A DNA stretch of 64,000 nt, from assembly GCA_047967505.1 (NCBI GenBank), contig CM106538.1; one strand, given 5' to 3'. The notes beneath the pieces were generated by a model. It had not been told where the DNA came from. It ran no database searches and was given only the letters and a program-made list of their open reading frames with translations. The position numbers were made by a program, and so were the translations under genes. How positions within the stretch are numbered: position 1 is the first letter of the stretch; the number at the start of each line of letters is the position of its first letter. Below are positions 53,790 through 64,000 of the stretch, piece after piece. Source of the DNA: Dipteris shenzhenensis (taxonomy: Eukaryota > Polypodiophyta > Polypodiopsida > Gleicheniales).

Positions 53790-54115
53790 CTACTCCGGTA
53801 TCTGAAAGATCCACAGAAGCAACGTACAGACTGGCTTGCTCATCAGCTTGCGAGTCCCTTTGGCTCAAATGGCTACGTGAGAACTTGGTCAGTCTTCAGA
53901 ACACACAACAGTGATTCTGTGTGACAACCATCTGGCATAGCAACTGCAAAGAACCATGAGTTACGTGCTCAATCAGGGTTTATCTGAACTTCACTCCAGG
54001 GCTAGTCATGGACAAGCTGGTGGAGTTGATTTACTGCCCGACATCAGAGACCTCCTCCAGCTGTTCACCAAGGCTCCCTACGAGAGCAACTGGAGCATCT
54101 CATGGGCGTAGGCCC
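53790..54115 (+). pseudogene. Copia RNase H remnant
   Basis: In one frame: STEATYRLACSSACESLWLKWL, which resembles the Copia STEAEYRAACxxxCExxWLRxL block. Then KLVELIYCPTSE near 54015-54050, resembling the IDLVYCPTSEQ end of the domain. Between them are stops, including one after NTQQ and one after KEP. The remnant is short and unrelated in sequence to the three Copia elements at 30-47 kb. The DNA after it may be that element's 3' LTR. Confidence 0.55.
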
Positions 54116-54625
54116 AGTGTAAGTCAATGAGATTAGAGGTCACTACCCCACTTGAGCCCCCATGTGAGAGGACATATGGACCGATGGACCATGGATAGAT
54201 GGGTATGCACATGGGATGTCATGGGCATCTGCTGCCCATGGCATAAACCATCCCCTCAGTACAGCAGGTACAGCAGCTGTACATAGCTGCTGACAGCTGA
54301 ACTTCACACCAGGGCTAGTCATGGACAAGCTGGTGGAGTTGATTTACTGCCCGACATCAGAGAACTCCTCCAGCTGTTCACCAAGGCTCCCCACGAGAGC
54401 AACTGGAGAACCTCATGGGCATAGGCGGCCCACAGTGTAAGTCAATGAGATTAGAGGTCACTACCCCACTTGAGCCCCCATATGAGAGGACATATGGACC
54501 GATGGACCATGGATAGATGGGTATGCACATGGGATGTCATGGGCATCCGCTGCCCATGGCATAAACCATCCCCTCAGTACAGCAGGTACAGCAGCTGTAC
54601 ATAGCTGCTGACAGGCCAAGTCCAA
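54001..54625. repeat. 313-bp tandem duplication
   Basis: GCTAGTCATGGACAAGCTGG at 54001 recurs at 54314. The copies are nearly identical to GTACATAGCTGCTGACAG. The unit spans the end of the Copia RNase H remnant and the sequence beyond it. It contains ATGCACATGGGATGTCATGG and a GTACAGCAGCTGTAC palindrome. Confidence 0.9.
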
Positions 54626-55760
54626 GGCCATACAGGTGCAGCAGTAGCAGCATTAGCAGCAGTCACCAGGTTATAATGTCAGCAACAGGTGCTGGCATCA
54701 TCAAACTGCCAATCGACAGTGACATGTGGCAGGACAGTTGGTCTGTCAATTCCCAATGGGCTGACTCGGCAGGCGAGCAGGATTTGGTAGAACCACCATG
54801 AGTTCCATCCAGCAAGCCTTCCGACCCCAGCAGTTCTTCTACCACCCACAGCACCTCTGACTACACAGGCTCTGGTGACAGCTTCCACCATGGTGAAATG
54901 ATGCAGGCCAAGATCCAGATCCAAACACAGACAGAAATCTGACCACCTCTTCACACACATGCTTCAGCTTCAAGAGATGCGGGAGGATAGAGAGTGGGCT
55001 GTCAAAGAGCAAAGGAGGCCCACAAATGAGCAGATCAAGAAGCCAAGGGAAAGCCCCTGGAGAGGCCAAAGAGAATCAAGATCGTGACGCTCAAGAGGAA
55101 AAGGAGAACGCGACCACCAGCTCCTCATTTCTCTACTCTGACCACAGGGAGGGGAGGAAACAAAGAGGGTTCATCAGCCCGCCAAATCATCATGTCTCGG
55201 GAAACTCAACTTCTTATGGTAAGATGCCAATACCAACCCTTTATTGTTGACCTCCTCGCTCAACCAATCTGAGAGTCACTTCTCAGTAGCACCAAGGGAG
55301 ACGACGAGCGGTGCATTCTCACATCACTGCACCGAGTCGCTTGATAGCACAATTGGCAAAAGGATCATCGCCTCTTTATTCGTGGACGTCATTCCTGAAG
55401 GATACGCTTCCTGCAACCTCAGTACTTGTCTGGGATCGGATCTCACCTGGAATATGGCTGACCGGTCAGTTACACACCCAGTTGGGTTGATTAGGACCCC
55501 CATCGGGTACATTCAAGGCCCTGGTCAGGTCAATCATATCTGGGGAGGTATCCTGCACCTTTACGCTTATATAAAGGCAAGTCTTGCACACTCCTACCAA
55601 AGCCCTTTCACAAGCAAAATGCAAGAGGAAGAACTGCAGTCCTTTGTGTCTTCTATTTGCAGCCCCCTTCTGGCTGTTGGTACCAGGTATACACACAACG
55701 CCGCTACATTTTGTAGCTCGTCTTGAGTAAGTTTTCCTGTAGTTTTTGAATTAATATACA
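54484..55760 (+). other. Possible LTR or non-coding remnant with a TATA-like box
   Basis: Downstream of the Copia remnant. It contains CTTATATAAAGGCAAG at about 55566-55581, which looks like an LTR promoter. There is no second copy in the window to confirm it as an LTR. A 160-codon frame at 55244-55726 shows no domain and spans the same sequence. Confidence 0.3.
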
Positions 55761-56585
55761 GATATTGCTTCGGCTGTACTTACTGCTGTGAATTCCATTT
55801 GCGGTTTCATTGTTTATGCACCATCTTGTGAGAGATCAAAAAGAGATCCTTCTCCTAGATAGGGTTGCATCAGGAAGGAGACCCTTATCCTAACAAATGA
55901 CTGCTTTCTTCTCAGCCATCATGCTGCAAGAAGCATTGTATCCAGACCTACAAAAAGTGTGTCAAAAGATTATTTGGGAGACTCTTCTTACTTGACAATA
56001 TCTTTTCCTAAAGAATACTTTTGCTCATATCTATGACTTGGAATTAAAGCAGTCTGACATCTCTATTACCATGAACATACAAGTGGGGGAGTCTGCTTAC
56101 TTGACAATATCTTCTCATAATGTCTTTTACCAAGTGGGAAATATTCTAACTAGGACAACTGTTCTAAATACCTTCAAAAGAGGTTGAGATCTATGGGGCA
56201 AGGAGTTTGATTGGGACTATGCCAAGTGTTCTTATTCTCTGGAAGTTGGATGAGGCTGAATTCATCTTTGCTCCAAGTAAATCACTAACTCATGAGAAGT
56301 GGTCGCAAAATCCTCTGGTGTGTGTGTGTGTGTGTGGTGTGCGGGCTCTCCCATATATATTCCACTGGTAGACACCACACAGCTTTCATCAATTCTCTCC
56401 ACTACCTCTCCGGCAACGTTGGGGTCTTTTGTCACTCGTCTTTTTTTGTACCGTCAAGAACTTGAAGACTCTTGACCCCTCCACATCAGAGGAGATTTTT
56501 TTGTACTGAGGATTAGGTCCCGGTCCCATGGGTCATTTTTGGCCCCCCGAGGACGATAATAAATTCTACTTCTACTTCTACTTCT

Positions 56586-56629
<44 letters not shown>

Positions 56630-57035
56630 CACACATACACGCGCGCACTCACTCCCCCTTTGAACCAAATAGGAATGGAATTAGCCAAGGTCAAGGCTCC
56701 TAGGAAGGAAAATAGACAATATATCATGAGGGTGCGGCCCTAATCAAGGTTTTAAATGAACACCAAAAGAGCCTCAGCCTTAAACTAATGTATGGCCGTT
56801 CATTGTCTATTTTTCAGACTACAATGTAGGTATCCTATAATAACACAGAATAGGTTTTTTACTATCCCATAGACTTGTTGGTCTTCTGTGGACATTACTA
56901 GAAATTCTTTCTTTGTTTCTTTCTTTCAGTCTCATAGACCCGTCGATCTTGAGAAGACCTCTGTGTGTGTGTGTGTGTGTGCGCGCGCGCGCATGCCGCG
57001 CGTGCACGCGGGCTCTCCCATACATATTCCACTTG
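55761..57035. other. Anonymous stretch with microsatellites
   Basis: GT dinucleotide runs at about 56320-56336 and 56962-56980, the second followed by GCGCGCGCGC. Both are flanked by the same GCGGGCTCTCCCATANATAT then TCCACT sequence, so a segment has been duplicated about 650 bp apart. A TTCTAC hexamer run passes into CT repeats at 56567-56628. No gene. Confidence 0.7.
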
Positions 57036-57039
57036 TATG

Positions 57040-59423
57040 TTCATGGTGAGAGAGATGATGAGCTACTTTAATTCAAAGTCATAGATATGAAGATAGATTT
57101 GAGATGTGGTTACCATCAAATCAGGGTGAAAGAAGGAGATGAGCACAAGACAACCTTCCACACAGAACAGGGCTTGTATGAATTCAAGGCGATGCCTTTT
57201 GGCTTGACTAATGCACCGGCCACCTTCTAGGCATTGATGAACAAGATATTGCAGCCGATTCTTTTCATCTGCGTGCTGGTTATCTTTGATGATATTCTTA
57301 TTTACAACAAGGGTAGGCATGAGGACATTGAGCATGTGAAGCATGTGCTGGAAATTGGTGCATCAGATTTATGCAAAAGCCAGCAAATGCACTTTTAAGG
57401 CAGCGGAGGTTCAGTACCTGGGGCATATTGTAAGTAGACATGGCATTCGAGTGGATCCCACAAAGGTGAAATGCATCAAAGATTGGCCTCAGCCACAAAA
57501 CCCCACCCAATTGAGAGGATTTTTAGGTCTTGCTTCCTTCTACGGGCGCTTTATTCGCAAATTTGCCAAGAGGACAGCTCCTCTTACAGACTTCTTGAAG
57601 AAGGATGCTTTTCTGTGGTCAAAGGAAACACAATGCAGCTTTGAAGACCTGAAATTTGCTCTCACTCGTGCACCTCTCTTGGTATGCCCTGATTTTTCAC
57701 GTCCTTTCATTGTGGAGGCAAATGCTAGTGGCAAAGGACTAGGGCTGTTCTGAGGCAAGAACATGGGGTAATAGCCTTTGAAAGCAAGAAGTTTCATGCC
57801 AAAAAGCTCAATTACCATGTTTATGATCAAGAGATGTTGGCTATCTAAAATTTAGGTCAAAACAGATCATAGGACACTCAAATTCTTCCTCACCTAGCCA
57901 AATTTTTCATATAAGCAAAAGAGGTGGGGGGCTGCAGTCCAAAACCTATGATTTTGACATTAAGTACAGAAAAGGGAAGAAAAACGTGGTTGCAGATGCC
58001 TTGTCCAAGATGCGAGCTTGCAATTTGTCAGCTGCCCCTACCATATATCAAGAGTGGATTCACGGCATTCAAGAAATGTATATGCAGAATTCTAAGGCAG
58101 CTCCCATATTTTCAGGTTTGCAGAAGCCTTCTACTCAGGGTCATCAGAATTCAAATTGCATAATGGGTTGTTGTGGTGCCAGGACAAGAATTATTTAGTG
58201 CCAAACTCAAAATATAGACACTTGGTTTAGCAAGAAATGCACTCCTCTCCCATGGCGGGACATGTGGGTGTCACTAAAACATATGAAAGAATCGAGCAAA
58301 GCCTTACCAGGGAAGGCATGTGGCGGGTTGTGGTTAAATACGTGGCTGAATGCTTGCCTTGCCAACAGAATAAAGTGGACAGCAAATTGCCCACAGGTCT
58401 CTTGCAGCCATTACCCATTCCAGAGGGCAAATGGATGCACATTGCAATGGATTTCATCACAAGAAACAGGCCCATTTCATCCCACTAAGACACGGTATTC
58501 AGCATCACAGGTTGCTTGGCAATTCATTGAGCATGTCTTTAAGCATCATGGTTTCCCTCAAGAAATTGTCAGTGACAGAGAAGTAAAATTTATGGGTCAC
58601 TTTTGGTAGGAGTTATTTACAGCAGTGGGTACTTTAGCACTGCACACCATCCTAAGACTAATGGACAATCGAAAAGAGTGAACAAATGGATGGAGGAATA
58701 TTTGAGGCACTTTTGTCATGATACTCAGAAGTCTTTGGATAAATGGTTGGCACTTTACTCACACCTAGCACTGCACACCATCCTAAGACTAATGGAAAGT
58801 CGAAAAGGGTGAACAAATGGGTGGAGGAATATTTGAGGCACTTTTGTCATGATACTCAGAAGTCTTTGGATAAATGGTTGGCACTTGCTGAATTTTGCTA
58901 CAACAGTACCAAGCATCTCCATTGGCATGAGCTCGTTTGAGGAAATGCACAAATGCAAGGTCGGGATGCCTTCTTCAATTGATGGCATGGCTGTGAAAAT
59001 TCAGCAAGCACGGAGAGGATGGATGCCCTTCTGCAGTTGGCTAAAAAGAATATGCATGATGCCCAAGCCAAGCAGAAGAAATATGCAGATGAACGTAGGA
59101 GGTTTTTTTCTTTCAAAGAGGGAGATTATGTGTATTTGCATCTCCATAAGAACCGTTATGCCTCGCTGAAAGGTGATACCAACACAAAGCTTGCTCATAG
59201 GTATTGCGGTCCTTACAGGATCATCCGCAAGGTTGGAGAGGTAGCATATCAATTGGAGCTACCCAATACCTCCAAGATCCATGATGTTTTCCATGTGTCC
59301 TTGCTGAAACCACATGTGGGACAGCATGTCCATATTCTTCCTGAGTTGCCACTTGTGGATGAGAAGGGCCACATCCTCTATGTTCCAAGGCATATCATAG
59401 GTTTCAAAGACCATGTACTCTGA
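57040..59423 (+). pseudogene. Gypsy-A: 5'-truncated Ty3/Gypsy pol, broken
   Basis: It starts inside the reverse transcriptase ([21 protein letters not shown] near 57088, [12 protein letters not shown], then VIFDDILIYN near 57286, the active-site block). RNase H follows (KCTFKAAEVQYLGHIVSRHGI, RGFLGLASFYGRFIRKFAKRTAPL, 57343-57753). Integrase has the zinc-binding MHSSPMAGHVGVTKTYERI and CLPCQQNK (58237-58400), EIVSDREVKF and the HPKTNGQSKRVN block. The tail KIHDVFHVSLLKPHVG ends at 59423. A 131-bp tandem duplication at 58636-58897, several stops (for example near 57229 and 57751) and shifts break it. Gag, protease and LTRs are not visible. The piece at 1773-1907 is from the same group. Confidence 0.85.
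58636..58897. repeat. 131-bp tandem duplication inside Gypsy-A integrase
   Basis: AGCACTGCACACCATCCTAA at 58636 recurs at 58767, and both copies run to GATAAATGGTTGGCACTT. Only a few base differences. The junction carries about 11 extra bases (TACTCACACCT). It encodes the HHPKTNGQSKRVNKW region twice, and 131 shifts the frame. Confidence 0.9.
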
Positions 59424-60160
59424 GATCCAAAGTCCCACCAGAACGTGGTCCTTTGATCTTACCACCACGTACTTTTACTATATGCCGGATATCTCTAGAA
59501 CTTGAGCCCACGAGCTCCACCTCGAGCATATGTAGACTCTCCGTCCTTTGACCTCAGCTTCTTGCTACCCTAGGAGACAGCCAATACTAGCCCTAGTAGA
59601 GCTCAGTCTGCAGCCTCTATTGCACTCCTCTGCCTCTTGATGTAGGCCTGGGGATGTGTGAACTGCCACTCCTCCTACTCCCAAGTTTGCTGGATGAGTT
59701 ATGAGGCTCCTAGCCTCTCGTTTTATAGGCCCCAAGGCCTGGCAAAATAGCCAACTGGATCAGGCCTCCTGGCAGACTTTGCTGCCCCCCAAAACCAACT
59801 AGGGGGCTCTCAGTTTGAGGCCCTTTTGCAGGGCAGTTTGGCCGACCTGTTGGTCGCTTTGCTGACTGACCTGGTCGGCCTTTTTAGGGCTGCTGCTCCC
59901 AGGCCCCTCCCTTGGGCAGTACCAAGGCTAGGTGGCTGGCCTTCCATAGCCACCACCACAGCCCCCTTTGCTGCTGCAACATCTGTCCCTCAAGGCACCT
60001 CTTTGTCTGGCTTTCTCCAGCCCCATACCTTCACTTCTTTGCTGCTCTTCTGTCGCCTCGAGCCAGGCCAGATCTAAGGCTGGATGCCCTGCCATCTCTC
60101 CTACACATCAACTCCTTCGATGCACCCTATGAAGCTCCAATTTGGTGTGAGGTGCTGCCC
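59424..60160. other. Unassigned stretch between the two Gypsy elements
   Basis: GC-rich compared with its surroundings. It begins with CCAAAGTCCCACCAGAACGT, probably the tail of Gypsy-A. The rest gives only short frames (59826-60169) with no recognised domain. I find no LTR pair. Confidence 0.35.
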
Positions 60161-60183
60161 ATGTGGTAAGTCATGCACGATCT

Positions 60184-63065
60184 CCCAATTTGCTTAAGAA
60201 AGGAGTATGTTCTTTTCTAGTGTTTGTACGCGATGAGCAACCAAGTGAAGAAAAGTCAGATCCTCTCACAAAAGAAAGATTAGATTTCCTTCAGGAATTC
60301 TCTGATTGCTTCTCTCAAGAACTTCCTAGTCACCTCCCTCTTGAGAGACCAGAAGATCACAAAATTGACATAGTTCCATGGTCTTCACCTCCAAATAGAC
60401 CCCCATATAGAGTTAGTCAATCCCAGCACGATGAAATCTTCAAGCAAGTCCAAAAACTCTTGGACAACAACCCAGTAGTTCTCCCTTCTGCTCTCCTGTC
60501 TTACTAGTCCAAAAGAAGGATAAAACCTTCAAGATGTGCGTAGACTATAGAGCCTTAAACAAACAGACGGTTAACAACCGTTTCCCGATTCCTCGTATAG
60601 ACGATATCTTTGATCGTTTAGGAGGATTTGAAATTTTCAGCCGCATAGATCTTAAGAGTGGCTACCATCAGGTACGAGTTGTACCTGAGGACATTCATAA
60701 AACAGCCTTCCAAACCACATTTGGGCTATATGAATATATGGTAATGCCATTTGGCCTTACCAATGCCCCAACCACGTTCAATCGGCTGATGGAACGGTTG
60801 TTCAGGAACTATAGATAGTTCACTGCCGTCTTCTTTGATGACATCCTCATTTTCAGCAAGAATGAGGAAGAGCATAAGGAGCATCTAAAGATTGTATTTC
60901 AAATCTTAGCTGAAAATGCTATTCACATCAATGAGAAGAAAAGTGAGTTCTTTCTTCCTGAGATTCACTATCTTGGTCACATTATCTCACAGGAAGGTGT
61001 CCGTATGGACCCAGCCAAGATACAGACAATTGTAGAGTGGCCTAACCTGAAGAATGCCCATAAGGCCTTTTCTAGGCCTATGCTCATATTACCGAAGGTT
61101 TATTTGGCATTTTGCTGAACTTGCAGCCCCTCTACATGATCTCACTAAGAAAAATCTGAAGTTCAGATGGGCCCAAAAAGAAAAGGACTCTTTTAATGCT
61201 CTAAAGTATGCCCTGACTACAGCTCATGTACTTATCATTCCTGACTTAAGGAAACCATTCCTAGTAGAAGTTGATGCCAATGGCGATTGCCTTGGGGCTT
61301 CTCTTACCCAGGATGGTCATGTTGTGGCCTTTGAAAGCCGACGGCTAAGAGATGCTGGACTTCAATATGATATCTATGAAAAAGAACTCTTAGCTGTAAT
61401 TCATGCTCTCAAACTTTGGAAACACTATCTTTTGGGATAGATTTTCTTGTAAAAACTGATCATGAAAGTCTTAAATATTTTCTAACTCAACCTCTAATCA
61501 GAGAGAGACATATGAAATGGTCTACCTTTCTGCAATCATTTCATTTTCGGATACAATATACTCCTGGAAAAGAGAATGTAGTGGCTCCTGCCCTTTCTCG
61601 TAGACCACAGCTTCACCATATTTCAGTTCCCTATCATGAATAGCTAACAGCCCTCAAAGAATTCTATGAGGGAGATGCTGATTTTGCTCAGCCATGGGCA
61701 CATCTGAAAGATGGAGGCACCCATCATGCCTACCACATCAGGGATGGCTATTTATTCATGGAGAACAAACTATGTATCACAAAGCAGCTTAGATCTAAAG
61801 TGATGGAGGAAAGCCATAACCCACCCTATGCTGGTCATAGGGGTATTGTGGCCACTTTTTTAGCCATGGATAAATTTTTCTACTGGCCTGACATGAAAAA
61901 GGACACTGCTGCCTACATTTCAGCTTGTCTCGCATGTCAAAAAGCTTAGTATGAGAGAGGAAAACCCAAGAATTTACTGCAGCTCCTACCCATTCCTGAG
62001 AGACCATGGGAACACATCACCATGGACTTCATTACAGGAATTCCCAGGACCAATCAAAATCATGACATGATTTGGGTGATAGTAGATTGATTCAGCAAGC
62101 AAGCCCACTTCATTCCTTGCAGAAAGAAACTCAAGGCACCTGAAGCTGCCCATTTATTTATTAGACACATCTTTAGGCACCACGGCATGCCCAAGTCTAT
62201 AGTATCAGATAGAGACTCAAAGTTCACTAGTAACTTCTGGCAGGCTTTGTTTGAGAACCTTGGAACTCTTCTAAGTTTCTCCTCAGCTTTTCATCCTCAA
62301 ACGAATGGCCAAACTGAAGTTACAAATAGTACACTCTTGGATTTGCTGAAATTTTATGTGCATGACCAGCAAACCTTTTGGGAGAACTTTTTTCCTCTTG
62401 TGGAGTTTGCTTATAATAAGACAATTCATTCCTCCGCTGGAAAAGCTCCTTTCAAAATTGTATATGGTAGATCTTTACCAACTCCACTCATGCAAACAAA
62501 AGAGAAAATCTTTGCCGCTAATCAATTCGTGGAGGATTATGACTCTGCTTATGCCACGGTTCGAGCAGCCATTCAAAAGGGACAAGAGAAACAAAGAGCA
62601 GCTACAAATAAAAGACGGAGGGCGTTTGCAGTGAAAGAAGGCCAATGGGTCTTATTGAAATTTGAGAAAGCCCGGTTAAAAACCAAAGTGGGCAAAAAGC
62701 GCATCTACTTCAAGCTATCCTTTAGATATTATAATCCTTTTCAGGTGTTGCAGGTAATAAATGATGTCTCAATCCGATGGAGACTTCCAAAGCATTGGAA
62801 GATCCACGATGTCTTCCACGTAAGCTTGGTGAAACCCTTGATTGAGGAACCACCTCAAGAGCCCACATTGGACGATGCACCCGAAGTAGAGGACACTCAG
62901 ATCTTGTTGATCCCACAGCAGATTATTCTGCATAACTTCACTACAGGACGTCGAGGCACGACTCGCAAGATGTACCTTTTAAAGTTCAGAGGGCTCCCAT
63001 CCACCGATGCCCAATGGGTGGATAGAGCTACGTTTCAGGAGTGTCTTGAAATCTTGGATGCTTAA
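60184..63065 (+). pseudogene. Gypsy-B: 5'-truncated Ty3/Gypsy pol with chromodomain-like end
   Basis: Starts in the linker before RT (FLQEFSDCFSQELPSHLP, then HKIDIVPWSSPPNRPPYRVS). [22 protein letters not shown] at 60534, [19 protein letters not shown], then FFDDILIFSKN near 60832. RNase H: VEVDANGDCLGASLTQDGHVVAF near 61268. Integrase: GHRGIVATFLAMDKFFYWPDM, CLACQKA, MDFITGIPR, SDRDSKFTS and NGQTEVTN, giving the catalytic Asp, Asp, Glu. The C-terminus is IHDVFHVSLVKPL, then a chromodomain-like segment (YLLKFRGLPSTDAQWV) ending at 63065. Breaks: shifts near 60480, 61050 and 61430; stops at 60816, 61641, 61947 and 62088. From 61416 on, one frame holds except for stops. Gag and protease are missing. 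Confidence 0.9.
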
Positions 63066-63095
63066 GAGGAAGCATTTCAGTTGAGAACAACCGAA

Positions 63096-63111
63096 TGAAA
63101 GACGGAGGGAA
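63096..63111 (+). promoter_or_regulatory. Gypsy-B polypurine tract
   Basis: GAAAGACGGAGGGAA immediately precedes TGTCATCC. This is the primer site for plus-strand DNA synthesis at the 3' LTR boundary. Confidence 0.75.
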
Positions 63112-64000
63112 TGTCATCCTACTTCAACAACATGTATCCACTTGCTTGGTATTATTTCTTTTTGTTTTTCAATAGCTTGCTTGGGAGTATGGGCATTAGT
63201 GACCCACAAGAGTGATGGCCTCTCTTTGAGAGGGACATCTGGAAACCACACTCCACCTGAGTACGCAAACATGGGACCAATCAAATGCACAGATTGCATA
63301 CTAACCTAGGAACCATTCAAGAGAATGTTTCCTGAGCTTTGGGTGTGGGCCTGGCAACACGCCAAGAGTAATGGAGATACAAGATAAGATGACAAACAAA
63401 TGAGCTCAGTATGGCTTAATTATTACCTTAGAGTACGTCAATAGATAGTACAAGCTGTTAGGAACCCGTGGGTGCGATCAGAATTGAATTCTGACAGCTT
63501 TGAAATTTTAGGGTTTTTGGGAGTGACGTGGCAAACTGCCACATGGAATCTGAGCTGGCAGGTCAATCCACGTGTCCCACACATGTGGTAGCATGCATAG
63601 CAAGTGGCAGGGCATGCAGGCCAAGTCTCTGGCCAGGTTGTGGGCTGTCCTCTTTGGGACTGCAGCCCACCAAAAATCTGGGACAAGTGTCCACCTTCCA
63701 CTCTGGCCCGGGTGGGAGTGGGAGGGGGTGAAGGGGGGGGGGGGGGAGGTGGGGGGCTGAGCTATAAAAGAAGGCTTCTCCCCTTCATTATGTGTGGGGG
63801 GGGGGGGTATATATAGCCCCCCAGCCTCCTAGTCGGCCAGCAAGGGGCAAGGCTGACCAGCTACCTACATGGGCCGACCCCTACAATCAAAACCCTTTAT
63901 TGCTAACATATCATTGTTGGTGCGAAGGAGAGAGGACCATCACATTATTGATAGGTCGATGCTAAGTGTCATTTTTTTCACTCGTCCCGAAGCCAAATAG
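63112..64000 (+). repeat. Gypsy-B 3' LTR, at least 889 bp, runs off the window
   Basis: It starts TGTCATCC after the polypurine tract. It contains a promoter-like box, TATAAAAG, at 63763-63770. No end (CA followed by a target copy) is visible by 64000. The lack of a 5' LTR in the window means the boundary rests only on layout. Poly-G runs at 63735-63745, 63746-63756 and 63797-63808 may be sequencing or assembly weak points. Confidence 0.65.
63763..63770 (+). promoter_or_regulatory. TATA box in the Gypsy-B LTR
   Basis: TATAAAAG about 650 bp into the LTR. It is the likely start region for genomic RNA synthesis. A second TATATATAG follows at 63808-63817. Confidence 0.55.

Noticed and set aside
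55244-55726. 160-codon frame as a host gene
   Set aside because: No domain, composition unlike a protein, and it overlaps a probable LTR-type TATA box.
1-64000. CRISPR arrays, rRNA or tRNA genes
   Set aside because: No regular repeat-spacer array, rRNA core or convincing tRNA cloverleaf was seen by eye. A tRNA scan would be more sensitive.

Overview
The window looks like nuclear DNA of a land plant with a large, transposon-filled genome. It holds Ty1/Copia, Ty3/Gypsy, CACTA (En/Spm) and hAT elements, GT-AG introns inside the transposase genes, and plant-type primer-binding sites. One apparently intact host gene stands out: a 567-codon open frame at 20485-22188 that I recognise as a TEDC1-like protein (tubulin epsilon and delta complex, centriole-associated). 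That points to a plant that still makes flagellated sperm (fern, lycophyte, bryophyte, cycad or Ginkgo). A homosporous fern is my best guess, but this is inference.

Layout. 1-3600: low-complexity and tandemly repeated DNA, a Gypsy integrase scrap and one unrecognised short frame. 4408-5969: a broken kinase-like gene. 6170-7400: AT-rich repeats and a possible small LTR remnant. 8137-10062: an internally deleted CACTA element (CACTA-2). 12370-19789: a complete CACTA element (CACTA-1) with terminal inverted repeats, a 3-bp CTA target duplication, a nine-exon tnp2 transposase on the minus strand and a divergent three-exon PF03004-type second gene on the plus strand. 20485-22188: the TEDC1-like gene. 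22.7-27.1 kb: mostly anonymous DNA with a 384-bp tandem duplication and a 9-bp minisatellite. 27.5-29.7 kb: a decayed hAT transposase. 30.2-47.2 kb: a cluster of three Copia elements. 48-49.5 kb: CT-rich satellite carrying GC-rich palindromes. 50-56.9 kb: anonymous DNA with tandem duplications and a Copia RNase H scrap. 57.0-59.4 kb and 60.2-64.0 kb: two Gypsy elements, the second with a chromodomain-like tail and a 3' LTR that runs off the window.

The Copia cluster can be resolved. Copia-2 (38342-43830, two 298-bp LTRs) sits inside the pol gene of an older element, Copia-outer. Removing it together with one target-duplication copy restores the outer reading frame exactly. The 5' end of Copia-outer (LTR, primer-binding site and start of gag, 35156-36993) lies on the opposite strand from the rest, so a segment of about 2.1 kb (35156-37285) has been inverted. 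The break abuts Copia-1, a relative of Copia-2 that has lost its 5' LTR.

Two patterns run through the window. First, most in-frame stops in transposon genes sit where the family has glutamine, arginine or tryptophan, as expected from C-to-T decay of methylated cytosines. Second, about a dozen independent short tandem duplications (23 to 384 bp) occur in both transposon and anonymous DNA. Apart from the TEDC1-like frame, I see no protein gene that is clearly functional.
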